A stretch of DNA of 64,000 bases, from positions 62,001 to 126,000 of the forward strand of contig JALLLS010000067.1 in the NCBI GenBank assembly GCA_025094145.1, written 5' to 3'. The position numbers and the translations under genes are program-made. Below, piece by piece: positions 10,901 to 22,382 of this stretch (its first letter is position 1; each line of letters starts with the position of its first letter). This DNA comes from Spinellus fusiger (Eukaryota > Mucoromycota > Mucoromycetes > Mucorales > Phycomycetaceae). The notes beneath the pieces are model-generated. The model was not told the origin of the DNA, made no database searches, and saw only the letters and a program-made list of their open reading frames with translations.

Positions 10901-11251
10901 TCCGGACAGTTCAAAGAGTAAACAAAGTTTTGTCTTTATTTACTCTTTTTCACTTGTTTTATACTTTTATAATTGCTGCAACCTACTAATAAAAATATAT
11001 GGAAAGTCCCTTCTTGCTAAAGTATCATTCCTTAGATACACGCCCTGCTACTAACTCTTCTATCGTGTGGTCCTCTTTTACATAGTTTGTGTTTTTATTG
11101 ACTGGGATGATCGATATTTCTATTTATGAAAAGTGATTATCCAACAATAAACATTTGATTTTAAACATCGCTCTATAAAAGGTTATTATTTGGGGAGACG
11201 TAACAGAAACGTGGTGTTGCTGCTTAAAAGCTAGAAAAATCTTTGGGTGTG
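7926..11251. mobile_element. CACACC-TIR element, copy A (3.3 kb), with embedded Helitron debris
   Basis: The left end CACACCCAAAGATTTTT follows a TA (7924-7925). The right end, read on the minus strand, is CACACCCAAAGATTTTTCTA, ending at 11251. The left about 810 bases (7926-8737) repeat almost base for base at 44636-45455. In inverted form about 980 bases match 55840-56803. The right-end sequence, with its GTTTAAAATCAAA block, is also shared with the copies at 49628-51000 and 55614-56803. The right flank reads GTG-AA instead of the expected GTG-TA, so one target-site copy has mutated. The middle (9.17-10.45 kb) holds Helitron fragments absent from the other copies. An (ATA)n tract lies at about 10817-10845. 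Confidence 0.8.
9178..10445 (-). pseudogene. Degenerate Helitron Rep/PIF1 helicase
   Basis: Read on the minus strand, three recognisable pieces occur in the order of a Helitron polyprotein. First (about 10345-10445) is a zinc-knuckle-like segment, CREYGHLHKSYCNCP. Second (9942-10181) is part of the Helitron N-terminal domain, with DMCSDIEQGRLNSIRYNQDT and RRYLLSSVQD. Third (9178-9890) is a PIF1-type helicase: SMVWNEAFMISR (Walker B region), LFGDDFCQVLL and, near the end, LNNMNPSGLPPHHLKLKIG. The pieces lie in different frames, the Rep core with its HUH and catalytic Tyr motifs is missing, and stop codons interrupt the helicase. It is not functional. Confidence 0.75.
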
Positions 11252-11602
11252 AATTTAAATAGTGAACTGCATAGAGAATTATAACTAGTGAAGGGATTGA
11301 AATAGTTTAGAAATAACAAAGGTTATAGCAATAGCAATAACAATTTCTACAGAAGGATGACCTCTGAAAACCCATTAACAGTCTACATATTGGTGTATGT
11401 GTTTTGGATATGTCTCCCCACTGTTCTTTATGAGAGGGTATGTAGTCTATGTCTGATTGTTCTATTGAATTCCCTATAAAATACCGAAGCGTTTTGATCT
11501 TCTCAACTTAGATAAACCTAATCTATAATATAGTATTTACCTCTTGGACACCAAAAACCACATTTCTACATTATGCACAGGCTACACAATTTTCATAAAG
11601 TA

Positions 11603-12296
11603 TTCGCACAACCTCAGAAAAAAATTGCACACTTTTTTTTCTTCACTTTTTGCACAATTTCATAAATTCTTTTTGCACAAAGTATGCGAGATTTATCAAT
11701 GAGGATTTTTACTTGAGCATGTTTCAAGTTTCAAAGAAGAAGAAGAATAAAAATATCCCTTATGATCACTGATAAGAACATCGTTACATGCTTCAGTGAT
11801 CCTCATATTTAACATCTCACTCTCTAATAGCTTTTCTCTTTTAAGCTTACTCTTCACAATAGACCAGAGTTGCTCGATGAGATTAAGCTCAGGAAAGTAG
11901 GGCGAAAGGTATACACATTTGTAGCCATAACTTACAATAATTCTGCCAATTCTTTTAATGAAAACGTGATTTCTTAGACGATAAAGCACACTTTCCTGTT
12001 ATGAAGTTATAGCTTCTTTGGTGGCCTTGGGTTTTGACTGAGGCCTCTAAGCTGGTTTTAAGTCCAAATAAGTACTGTAGTCTATGCTATTTTGAAGAAG
12101 AAAACATTCTTTAACTACATCCATCAATATGGGCTCATTGCCCAATGCTTCGATAGTATTTCCCTGTCGATCTTCATAGTGGATTTTTAAGTTTATTATT
12201 GAAGAAATAATATTTCGAAAAGTGTGCAAAAAAAAACTTTTGAAATTGTGCAAAAAGTGAAAAAATAGTGTGTAATTTTTTCTGAGGTTGTGCGAA
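11603..12296. mobile_element. Deleted Tc1/mariner-like element with ~60-bp TIRs
   Basis: The left TIR starts TTCGCACAACCTCAGAAAAA after TA (11601-11602). The right TIR, on the minus strand, begins with the same bases before TA (12297-12298). The two TIRs stay similar for about 60 bases, including the inner block CACTTTTTGCACAATTTCA. The 694-bp element encloses remnants of a transposase on the minus strand and looks like an internal-deletion derivative of an autonomous element. Confidence 0.85.
11696..12253 (-). pseudogene. Truncated DDE (Tc1/mariner-type) transposase remnant
   Basis: The downstream piece (11696-11989) contains GYKCVYLSPYFPELNLIEQL and W-S-I-V-K-S-K, the C-terminal signature of DDE_3 transposases, including the final acidic residue region. 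The upstream piece (12047-12253) has no clear motif. The catalytic core between them, including the first two acidic residues, is missing, so the protein is inactive. It sits wholly inside the TIR-bounded element. Confidence 0.75.
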
Positions 12297-12298
12297 TA

Positions 12299-13012
12299 AT
12301 TTCCGAATAGTGTATAAATAAAAATGTCTCACTCTAACCAAGTAAATGTGTCTACTTTGATAACAAGAGCCGACAACAAGACACTGTATAGGCTAGCCTG
12401 TTTTGTGTATTTCTTATTCGATTTTATGCTACACGGTGACACTGTGTATCCCTGGGAGCACAATTATAAATAGTGTATTGTCGAGTGCTATCAAAAGAAG
12501 GAACTTCTAGCGAGATAAATAGATGAGCTGTCGTCGCTAGAAAGACAGCAGTTTAAACACAAAGAGGATGCGACGCGTAATACTAGTAGGATAGCATAGT
12601 CAATAGAGTAGACAGTAGGACACTAACAAACTATACAACTTCTTTTAAACAGCTACTTGCTTCTTTAGACAGTCCAATGTATTAAGTAATGCTTGAAAAA
12701 TATCTCTCTCTTCTTTATTATTCATAATCTGTTTTTTATACTCGCTAATATAGTGCTGTTGGCTTGGAATCAATAAACTAAACATCTTGTGTAATGGGTA
12801 TAAATAACAAGAATAAAAAAAATAAGCTAATGTAGATCTAATTGCTTTTTATTAATATCATTGATCACTAGTCTGACACTTGATTGCCATCAATATTGAT
12901 ACTGAGTTATTTCTTTCTTCTAACTGATTTGGTTGATCATTTCCTTGATCCACTTTAGAAGAACGAACTGGTTTTATTTCTTAGATATTCTATTTACATT
13001 CAATAGTATTCT
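12299..13012. other. Intergenic spacer
   Basis: AT-rich DNA between the mariner relic and the stop of the membrane-protein gene. I see no gene, tRNA or clear repeat. Confidence 0.5.
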
Positions 13013-14023
13013 CTAATAAGCTGCAAAATTATGTTTTTCTTTTAGAGAAGAAACAGAGGCAGGTCTAGCATACGATGATGGAGGCGATGGGATCTTAACT
13101 GCAGCCGATCTGCCCAATTTTCCGACCATGAATCGTATCTCATCTTCTTCTTTGCTTGTGCGCCAACGATAGGTAGATCCACTCGTTTGGCGGCGTACAT
13201 TTTGAATCACAGAAGGATACTGCTGACCCAACTGGTGCATACGTTTTTGCTTGAGACAGCAGGCAATAAGTGCAAATACGGGCAAATATACGAAAAATGT
13301 TTCAAGGCAGATCGATGCTACTAATGGGATTTCTAGCAATCCTGTCAATGTTTCATAGTCAAGCCAGGAAATAAGTGTCATACTAGCAATAGTAATAGAG
13401 AACAAAACAGCAGAGAATCGTAGAAATTGTATGTCTCTTGTTTTTCTGCGAAGGTTGTTGAGGTGTTGAGTTGTACTGTGTCTTGTACTATGATATATAA
13501 TAAGACTGTCAATAAAGACAAGGAGCATCATACACGTGACGCATATTGCTGTAGATCGATAGGATGTTGTGGTTGGGTTGTAGAGATGAAGCCATAGAAA
13601 GAGAATGGCTGTTATTATATAAAGGATATATAATAGTAAAACACCATAGTAAAGAGAAGCTAGAGATTTGTTTTTTTTTTGTGTTTGTTTTTCGTCATTG
13701 AGTTCAGGAAGACCTCTGCTATAGGCTGCATGCGTGATATGACCAAGGTATGTAAGTTGTGATTGTACAATGCCACCAAACAATGCTATAGAGATGACTG
13801 GAAGATAGACAAGTACTTGGCTAGAGCTTATTTGCGTCTGCAGATCACTATCTGTAGGATATGTTTTTAATAAAAGATACAGAAGACTGATAATGGAAAA
13901 GGCAACAAAGAGAATAAAGGGAATTAAGAATGAATTTGCCCTGCTTCTTGCAATAAGTAAGATTCCCAAAGCAAAATAGACTGTACAGTAGAAAGCCCAA
14001 GCGTTTTGTTGTTGTGTAAGCAT
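13013..14023 (-). CDS. Multi-spanning membrane protein of unknown function
   Basis: A single exon of 336 aa. About seven hydrophobic segments are visible: residues ~9-26, 31-52, 70-90, 121-146, 155-178, 203-223 and 230-262. They are followed by a basic, Ser/Pro-rich C-terminal tail of about 75 residues ending in FAAY. The topology resembles a seven-TM receptor or transporter-like protein, but I recognise no family signature and do not assign one. The hydrophilic tail is presumably cytoplasmic. The gene stands alone in a gene-poor, transposon-rich stretch, with the nearest neighbours more than 0.7 kb away. Confidence 0.7.
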   Translation of the reverse strand: MLTQQQNAWAFYCTVYFALGILLIARSRANSFLIPFILFVAFSIISLLYLLLKTYPTDSDLQTQISSSQVLVYLPVISIALFGGIVQSQLTYLGHITHAAYSRGLPELNDEKQTQKKNKSLASLYYGVLLLYILYIITAILFLWLHLYNPTTTSYRSTAICVTCMMLLVFIDSLIIYHSTRHSTTQHLNNLRRKTRDIQFLRFSAVLFSITIASMTLISWLDYETLTGLLEIPLVASICLETFFVYLPVFALIACCLKQKRMHQLGQQYPSVIQNVRRQTSGSTYRWRTSKEEDEIRFMVGKLGRSAAVKIPSPPSSYARPASVSSLKEKHNFAAY

Positions 14024-15929
14024 TGAAAATTCAGAAAAATAGGCTATGAAAAGAAAAGAAAAAGAAAAAGGATAATATTGTGCAGTGATCTGGGTAGATT
14101 TGCTTATATATGCATAAATTATTAGTGAAAGACTTTAGACTAACGCCAAGCCCAACACACCACCAAAATAGATTTGAGCAACTTCTGAATTAGCATAGCT
14201 TTTAGAGGTTGCTTTATTGGCCCATAATATGTTGTGGTTTATTCACAGCAATGGACTCTTTTAAATTCCATCTACCCTTTTTTAGTTAATAAATCCATAT
14301 GAATAGCTGGTTGTACTTTATTATTACTGTCTTTCATAGTGACCATTATATCTGTCAAAGCTAGTATATCTATATCTATATCTAAATACAAAACTGTTCA
14401 TTATAAACAACAAGGATGTTTGGAGATATTTATGTCATCATTGTGCATAAGACCACTGAAAACAACAGGCCTAACACTGACATTTGTCGTGGGTTGAACA
14501 TAGCAAGCTCTATTATAAGTAACATACTAAAGTACTATCATGAGACTAAACTGATATAAAGAAAAAGAATAGGTGAGAAATACCAGAGCTATTGTGAGGG
14601 CTGTCAGTTGGGGAAGTGATCAATTGAATTTTCTATTAGTCTAAGGCAACATTCACTGAGACTATAGCAATATATGTTTCCATGGCTTTACTAGATAGTT
14701 ATGTTGATATAAAGAAGAAAAAAAAGTTACTCGTACAAGCCCATTCTTAGATCTTCTCTAAAGAAGAGACATGTATATCTAAGCCTCAAATGGTTTTGTA
14801 AACAATTCCACTAGACCAATAGGTAGTAATAATCCATTGTCTAGCTTGATGGATTGTAATGTGAACTTCTGGGGAATAATAACAGTAAGTGTATAGTATT
14901 GAAATAAAATATAGAACTTTTACCAAAGTAATTGACCTTCACCTACAAGTTGGATGGTGTTAATGTAATTTTATCAGGGGTTTTAGTAGCGAAGATGTTG
15001 TGTGCATATGTGTAAACAATAACAACAATATAAACTCCAAAAGCACATTAATGTCCATTAGAACATGTATCGACCCAAGATTTATTTTCTCTTATGTCTC
15101 AAACCTAGAACAATCTATACTCTACAGAGAGAAAACATCAACGGCTACATTAGCAGAGTGAAAATACAGAAAATGATATTGCTATCCTGTCCAATTGTCT
15201 ACACACCCAAAGTCCGGAAAATCCAATGAAGTATATCTGGGCTTATTTGAAAAGGGCTATTTACATTTATAGATTGATCTACACTAGCAAGCAGCAATTG
15301 AAGGGCACCCTGGTGCTGGAATGGAGGAGACTATACTCAAAAGCTTTACAGGTGCTTTTATTGCCAGTACGGGGTAAAGAGATCAGGTAGTGGCAACGAC
15401 TACAGAAAACCACACAAAGTGCTTTTTATTTTAATTTAATAAAAGCATGTCTATTGCCACACAATACCCCTTTCTTTTTATTGAAAATCTAAATTCTATC
15501 TTCAACGACCATAAAGGAATAGTTATAACAAAATAGTCTAAAAATGAACAAAGCGATTCAGGATTTCAAAAGCACAATATTTTCTACAGGTCATCCTATT
15601 TTAAGAACATCGGGTGTTTGATCGATATTTAAATATACACATAAAAGACTATTTAAAGGCTATAGAAAGTGGCGATTAAAGATATTAAAGTCAGACATTT
15701 CTCCTGATGTGTTTGTTGTATCTTTGAAGCATGCACTCGCCAGCCTCTCTCACTATGACAAACTATGTATAAATAGAAATATAAAGTCTTGGACTTTCTT
15801 GCAGTAATTATCTTCATAGCATATACACTTTCTTTTTTATTTTTATTTTTACCCTTGAACTGAATAATATTCTATTGTTTATTTGCCCAGTCTTCCATTC
15901 ATTGAACCCCTTTATTAATACTACACTGT
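14024..15929. other. Gene-poor intergenic region
   Basis: About 1.9 kb of AT-rich DNA between two minus-strand genes. Apart from the Tc1 transposase relic near 15.2-15.4 kb, I see no coding sequence or repeat family. Confidence 0.5.
15194..15395 (+). pseudogene. Tc1-type transposase C-terminal relic
   Basis: One frame reads TQSPENPMKYIWAYLKRAI, a decayed version of the Tc1 C-terminal signature QSPDLNPIE..WAYLK. About 20 residues later comes LVLEWRRLYSKALQVLL, matching the usual E-W...LQ.L region downstream. No TIRs or upstream DDE residues could be found, so this is a fragment. It could be a chance resemblance, but the two blocks are in order and in one frame. Confidence 0.45.
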
Positions 15930-17797
15930 TTACTGGTTCAAATAGTCTTGTTTATTATCAACAATTTGTACAGAAAAGAGCTGGAAATGTTGAGGACGTA
16001 CTTCATCATCCATATCAAATTTCCTGGCTTTGATTTTCTTATTCAGACTCTCAATCACTGACATAACAGCAGGAGCTTCTACCATTGGAGACATTTCTGC
16101 AGGCAACTCAATACGCAAATGCACAGGAGGATAAAACCTGTCTATTCCTGATTCTACTTTGGGTTCTTCAAAATCACTGTCTTCACTATCTGATACACTA
16201 AAGTCCTCTTCAACAGAAGATGTTGTAAAGGTAAGGCCAATTTGAGAGTACAGTTCCACACCAGGCTCCATAGGTGAGATGGTAAATACCAGCTCCATGA
16301 GTCGACCAATGAACTTGCAGACAGCAATGCCTTTACGTCCCACCATGGCCTGTATGGTATAGAAAACAGGGTCAGGCACAGCACCTCCCTGACGATAGGC
16401 CAGTAAAAGGGAAAGAATAGCACGCTCTTCATGGCTTACACCAGGAAGATTAGCTAAAGGACCATTGGCAAGAGGCATGTGGAAGGCAACAAAGGCTCTC
16501 GACTCTTTTGGAAAGTGGGATGTCATGTTGGAGAGATGAATGACAGCAGGTAGAAGACGATGCAGTTGAAGGGGATGGCTTGGATCCATGTATGGGTAAG
16601 GAAGAGCTTTCTTAAGAATCTGGTAGATAGCCTCATGTCCTTCTGGTGACAGACAGTGAGGAGAGGAAGCAGCATAGGCCTTGATGCCTTCTAACAAGGG
16701 GTCTTTTGCCTGTTCTTCTGGAGACAAACACTGGTAGCAAAATCCTTGACGTACACCACCCTCACTGAAATATATTCTGCTGATCTTGATGACCTTCATG
16801 ATAGCAGACACCAAGAAACAGCTAGCAGGAATCATACTGGCTCTACGCTTTGAAATGCGAAACACTTTAAGTCTACCCACAAGTTCTTCTGGATCACGAT
16901 TTTTGTAGTATTCAGCCAGCTCAGATAGTTCTGTACCTGACATGCTATAGCCATTGATAATAGAGATAGGATAGGTCAGTCTTCTGTCATAGTGTTTTCC
17001 TGGTATCTTTGTTTTCTGAGCTTTCATGGCCATGGAAAGGTAGCCAAGTGCTCTGAATCCACCACCACTCATAAACAACCGGTAGCCGTCACTCTCCATT
17101 AGATCGCTGGGTGGGTTGACTTGTTGTATGGCCTTTTTCATTTGATGGACCACTGTATCATAAAGATCAGCCTTTTGTGTCTTATTGCACCGAGCTAGTC
17201 TACGCTTTAATGCAGCTGCACCATAGGGCATAGAGATTGGGCTTGGACACACCTGCATCTCTTTGGTGGTGCTATTGGTATCAGTAACATAGCTGAGTTC
17301 AACAGAGCCTCCTCCCAAGTCCATTGTTAAGCCATTGACCTTGTAGAAAGAACCTATTCCATACATTAACACCAATCAACAGTTCATTTTATATCTAAAT
17401 TCAACTCACCAACAATCCCTGAGGCAGAGATCAAAGCCTCTTCTTCTTTTGAGAGCAAAGAAACCTTCCAACCTGTTGCCTCGTCAATGCGACGGATAAA
17501 CTCCTCGGCGTTGGCAGCTACACGTGTTGCCTCGGTAGCAATGACTTGAACATTGCCAGGCTCTACGTCAGCTTGTCGACAGATTTCTTTGAACCGTAAG
17601 AAACTAGTAATAACCTGTTCTATTGTTTCAGCTGGAATGACCTGATCATCGCCCTGAGAGTCCAACAGAGAGATAGGTGCACGCTCCTCATAAGCTACAG
17701 GCAAGTGGCGTGCAAGGGTGTTGACAATGCCAAAACGAATACCGTTGGAACCCATGTCAATAACACCTAATGGTGTCTTCATTGTTGTTTGGGTCAT
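15930..17797 (-). CDS. Ppx/GppA-type phosphatase, Rtg2-like
   Basis: Two exons, complement(15930..17353,17410..17797), 603 aa, with a 56-nt intron. The N-terminus GVIDMGSNGIRFGIV is the first phosphate-binding loop of the Ppx/GppA (ASKHA) fold, and LTMDLGGGSVEL just after the intron is the second. The downstream FMSGGGFRALGYLSM and GFCYQCLS blocks fit fungal Rtg2 rather than short bacterial exopolyphosphatases. In yeast Rtg2 is cytosolic, relieves Mks1 inhibition and links mitochondrial state to Rtg1/3 transcription; it also acts in SLIK/SALSA. That role is inferred here. An acidic Ser/Asp/Glu-rich loop (SVSDSEDSDFEE) lies around residue 520-530. Confidence 0.85.
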
Positions 17798-20700
17798 GAG
17801 GCAAAGTATTTTCTATTCCAAACAAAAATAGGTGCACTGGGTTTATGTAGAAATAGTAAAAGTTTGTTGGTGATTTGTTTAACCATGAAATTTGTGTCTG
17901 CTTTTACACTGATCTTTCTTTCCAATGCTATTGTAGGGGAGGAAAAGAAAGAGAGATACATTGCTACAGATCATATCTCGGTAAAATAAAGACAGTTACT
18001 CTATTTACCCATATTAAAGACAGGCCTAGTATTCTCTGTGTATTAGTAGTGATTTTTATACATAGATGCTAATGTTCATAATGTAAATTGATTGAATATA
18101 GATTAGCCTATGAAATCCAAATTACTGCTCATGGGTAGTATATCCAACAAGACATGTTATCTCTATTGATTTTTATTTAAATTTTATTCTGATATAATGT
18201 TGATATGATTTCTATTGATTTCCATATTATAGAGTCTATTGAAAAGATATTAACACTATAGATAGGGCTGAGAACAGGAATATACTAGTGAGGGCAATTG
18301 AAAACAGGCAAGAAGATAGACGTTCATATAAAGAGATTCTCAACCAAACCTCATTATTTCAAAATGTGTTAATATATCGACCCTACCAACAATTAACCCA
18401 GGTTACTCTGGTCATAGTTAAGCAAAAAATAACCATTTACTGTATAAAGCTACCCTGGTATCCCAGGTACACTTCTCTATTCCTATGACTCACAGCTATA
18501 ATCTCAATCCAACTTCATACAATCACACAATAGTACTAACATATATTTTGCAGTCATATCGAGTGAACCACCCTTAGTTGATAACATCTTTATAGACTAT
18601 GAAACCTTCTACTACCATGTCTCGCCTTGAGCTCACTCAGATCGACCCCTGTGAGAGCTTATAGACCTTGCTATAGACTTTGTCTTGGAAAAATGACTAT
18701 ATTCTGGCCACTTGGTGTTCTAAAAACACAATGCTAAATAACAAGAATGAAAATTTGCGTTGTTTTAGGAGGTAAAACATGACTCAGGATCTTATAGTAA
18801 ACAATAGTAGAGACATATATATATATATCTGTGGTTTAGATCATATATCTGAAATAAAGATGAATTTCTACTGTTCTTATGTCTATCATCAATGTTGGTA
18901 CAACTTGCGCCTACTTATAAGACCAAACTACTAGTACATTAGAGATGAATGTCTATTAAGGAGGTAAATCACTCGTATATTTATTTCTATGTAATGTATG
19001 CAGGGTTAGTGTATTAACATCTTCTGAAATTACAAATAAGTTTCTTATCTCAATTCTATTCTTCAGTTTGTCTATGAATTTTTGAGCAATACTCATGTAA
19101 ATATTATATAGTTAGTCAATAAATAAAATTGTTTTTAAGATGAAGCTATAGCATGCATGTGTAGTTCTTAACTAAGAATTAGCAGTAACTCGGATTTTAT
19201 TTAACTATACAAAATATATGCAACACTCAATATTTGGTTCTCTCTTGTGGATATTACTGTCTTGAATATAATTTTGGTTTATAAATTCTTCGATAAATCA
19301 TATAAGTTGAGATTAAGAAAATAAATAAATTGAAAATAAGAAAACGACTAAGAAGCCCACTTATGATTGCTAATGTTATCAAGGGATATATGGTGAGTAA
19401 GAAAGTATTAAAGGAAAGGTAGTGTGTTTTGTATATAGCCTCTCTGCCAGGTAATCCACAACCACCCAATGCAAATGTTAGTGATACTGCTGTTGGTGTT
19501 ACAGATGTTTCTGGTGTCTATGACGCTAGTCATTTCAATCAAAACTAAACGGGCTTTACTTTTAACAATACTAGGCTTCTACATATCAAAGCTGTCGAAG
19601 CAAAGCAGAAATCATAAGTTCGTTTTTTAATAAAAATAATTAGAATAATCATTATAGTATAGTTTTTTATTTTTTATTCTTATTTTATAAATATATAAAA
19701 AAAAACCCCCTCCCTAATATTCTTTAGTATTGTCATAATGTACCTTAATAGTTTTATACTTTTATGAATTTCTTAGATACAAACTCGAAGCTTTAAATGT
19801 CTTAAAAGAATATTTTACAGTAGTAAACTTGTTTTTATTAGCCAGTTACTTAGTACTTGTGCCTTTGTTAGTATTCACAACAGTATGCTATGTCTGTCTC
19901 ATACTGATAACATAGGTCTTGGTGAAGTTTGAACATTCTCACTCGTTATAATATCTGGGTTATCTTCAACTCTCTTTTAATAGTACACACAGCTTTGCTC
20001 ATGTAGATAATCTTCTTAAAATAAGCCCTGATATGTGCAATTCAGTTGAGATTAGAGATATAATATGACCAATAGAATGATATTTCTACAGGCTATTCTA
20101 CCTCTCTTTACTCTACCAGCCTATTTGTATGTCTTATCGAGTTTTTCCCTTTTTGGAAGTGGCAAAATGCATTGATTACATATGATCGAGTACAAAAATC
20201 GGGGCAATAAACATTTAAGATATCCACACTCTTCTTTTATAGAATTTATATTAATATGAACTATGCATGCACACCTAATATCTTCACTACAAAAATTGCT
20301 TCATGGTATACCATTAGCATCATTCAGCTTCATTGGAAGAGTCAGTCTCATCAAAGCTCCCATTACTAAGGTTTATAAGGAAATTTCTTTTGAACGATTA
20401 AACCAAGCCCACCTCTTCGTGGTGCTCTAGCGGCCCAAGTATAAAGGGGTAAGACACATTAAGTATGCAAGCTACCTTGGCTGTGGTGGCACCTTTTTCT
20501 CAATCAGCTCCTACAGAATATCGGAATGGGTTTAGAGGATAGTCTTCATCCAAGTCATCCAGGGGACGTCTGTAAAGATGTTTATGTTGTTATATATGGA
20601 AGGCATTATAGAAGAATAGTATTATAAGAAACAAAAACAATGGGAGTTTTTTTTTTTTTTAAGTTTTCAGAAAGACCGCACTCATGTTTTTGGATGTGCA

Positions 20701-21094
20701 GTAAAGCATGATGTACATTTTATTTATTAATGTAACATCAATGCAGTATTTAACACTCGATGCTCTCTGGTGAGTATACTGTATTGAATAGGATCTTCGC
20801 TTGGATCCTCTTCTATAAAGTACGTTATTTAAGTTGATATTAGAGACAAATTCAACAATTCTAAAACAAAGACATGGCTAAGAAACCGATCTGATATGTC
20901 TAAGAAAGATGTAAAGCATAAGCTAGAGTGACTTGGAGTTTAAAATATCATTCAAAACGATGCAGTATTAATCAGAGTTGCTGAGATGATTTGGGATTGC
21001 TAATGTTATGAAGTGTGTTAGAAGCAAGACAGTTATAAAGAAAAATACTGTTTCCTGTGTGTAGCATCCCTCAATAGTACTCATCCATAACAAC
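17798..21094. other. Gene-poor region with a relic of a secreted-protein gene
   Basis: About 3.3 kb of AT-rich sequence. It contains a fragment related to the secreted Ala/Thr-rich gene (19451-19546, listed separately). It also contains a minus-strand stretch near 20510-20575 (RRPLDDLDEDYPLNPFRYS preceded by a TTACAG acceptor) that could be a terminal exon of an unrecognised gene or a relic. I could not connect it to other exons. Confidence 0.4.
19451..19546 (+). pseudogene. Relic paralogue of the secreted Ala/Thr-rich protein gene
   Basis: In frame: PGNPQPPNANVSDTAVGVTD, then VSGVYDASHFNQN and stop. This resembles the VTDTAN/AVNGATSAYNDSFIN end of the gene at 21166-21561. The similarity continues past the stop: both have ACTAGGCTT, then TACATATCAAAGCT and AAGCAAAGCA in the 3' flank. 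No signal peptide or start codon is linked to the fragment, and an in-frame TAG lies just upstream. This suggests a tandem duplicate that lost its 5' half. Confidence 0.5.
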
Positions 21095-21103
21095 TATATA
21101 AAA
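21095..21103 (+). promoter_or_regulatory. TATA box of the small secreted protein gene
   Basis: TATATAAAA lies about 65 bp upstream of the ATG at 21166, a normal TATA-to-start spacing for a short fungal 5' UTR. Confidence 0.5.
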
Positions 21104-21165
21104 CCCCATCCTTTATCATCTTTTTCGAATTATCCTTGTGTTTTATTCTCTAGTCTCATCTCATT

Positions 21166-21561
21166 ATGCATTTCAAGCTGTCTGTGATTGCTGCTGTTGC
21201 CTGCCTTATTGCTGCTAACAATGCCGCTGTCATTCGTACTGCTAATGGTGGTCCTGCTACTGGTGCTGTTGGTGCTGTTACCGATACTGCTAACACTGTT
21301 CCTGCCACTAGCGCTGCCAACACTGGTGCTGTCACTGGCACTGTCACCAATGCTGCTAACACTGTTCCTGCTACTGGTGCTGCTAACGCTATTCCTAATA
21401 TTGGTGCTGTTCCTGCCACTGGTGCTGTCACTAGTGCTGTTACCGATGCTGCCAACACTGTTCCTGCCACTAGTGCTGTCAATGGCGCTGCCAACACTGT
21501 TCCTGCCACTGGCGCTGTCAATGGTGCCACTAGTGCCTATAATGATAGCTTTATCAATTAA
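21166..21561 (+). CDS. Small secreted Ala/Thr/Val-rich repeat protein
   Basis: A single exon of 131 aa. Residues 1-20 (MHFKLSVIAAVACLIAANNA) form a classical signal peptide. The mature part has almost no charged or aromatic residues and consists of imperfect units built from AANTVPATGA, VTDAANTVPAT and AVNGA (about six copies). It ends in SAYNDSFIN. Such composition suits a cell-wall-associated or O-glycosylated secreted protein, or an effector-like protein; the function is unknown. The repeats also keep long frames open on the opposite strand, but the signal peptide, TATA box and stop context favour the plus strand. A relic paralogue lies about 1.7 kb upstream. Confidence 0.7.
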   Translation: MHFKLSVIAAVACLIAANNAAVIRTANGGPATGAVGAVTDTANTVPATSAANTGAVTGTVTNAANTVPATGAANAIPNIGAVPATGAVTSAVTDAANTVPATSAVNGAANTVPATGAVNGATSAYNDSFIN

Positions 21562-22382
21562 GGTCAACCTTATTTTAACGACAACAGTACTAGGCTTGTA
21601 CATATCAAAGCTATCAAAGCAAAGCAATAATATCAAATTATCCTTAATAAAGTCTAAAGTATCTTTAAAGTGTTTTATTTTTCTATGAATACACTAGGCT
21701 TCATGGTCACTCTATCATAGTGCTAAATCTATTTTGTAAAGACTTCATTCTATGAATTTGAAGATTACTTGTGTACATCCTCCAAGGCAAAATTAGTATA
21801 AGATTGCTTATTCAGCACTGTTCTTTCTTAATATGCATTTAGGAACATAGTATTCCTTCAATTGTAATACTCGTATTAAAGATAAACACTCAAGTATTTC
21901 TGGCTCTTTGTTGGATGAGTCACATTTTATACTTTATGATGAAGACATGAAACTCCAGGAGATGAAGATATATGTTACTATTTTGTTTTCATTTTCTTCT
22001 AGGATTTCTCCAGAATACACAAAGTGTTCAAATAATATACTACACCTATCTTGTTTTTTTTTATTTTATTATTATTATCTTTATATTGAGTTATATTGAT
22101 TTTTATTCAACAATAGGGCCAGCATGAGAAACCATTGCCATGAAATAGTTTAGAATACTAAAGTTAAAGAGTGTAAAAGAAATTAATTTTTAAATGAAGT
22201 TGCTCATTAATAAATGATTAATGAACAGGGTGTGGAAACTTCACATTATAGTGAATGCCACACTTTTTTTTAAATTAAAATTTTAACATCTACCATGTGC
22301 CTAGAACTAAGTACATATTTCAACAAGACTATAGAAATAAGCTTACATACATTGCATTAACAAAATGATAAATGGTAACATA

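Noticed and set aside
10872..11054. Plus-strand frame starting MSSLALTKRNPDSSKSKQS in element A
   Set aside because: A plausible-looking start, but it soon becomes AT-rich translation and has no counterpart in the other element copies. It is also in the opposite direction to the Fanzor cargo.
12660..12900. Possible small gene in the spacer left of the membrane-protein gene
   Set aside because: Frames are short, AT-driven and lack start context or splice-linked partners.
21130..21688. Long open frames on the opposite strand and other frames of the secreted repeat gene
   Set aside because: They arise from the three-base periodicity of the Ala/Thr-coding repeats. Only the frame at 21166 has a signal peptide, TATA box and sensible composition.
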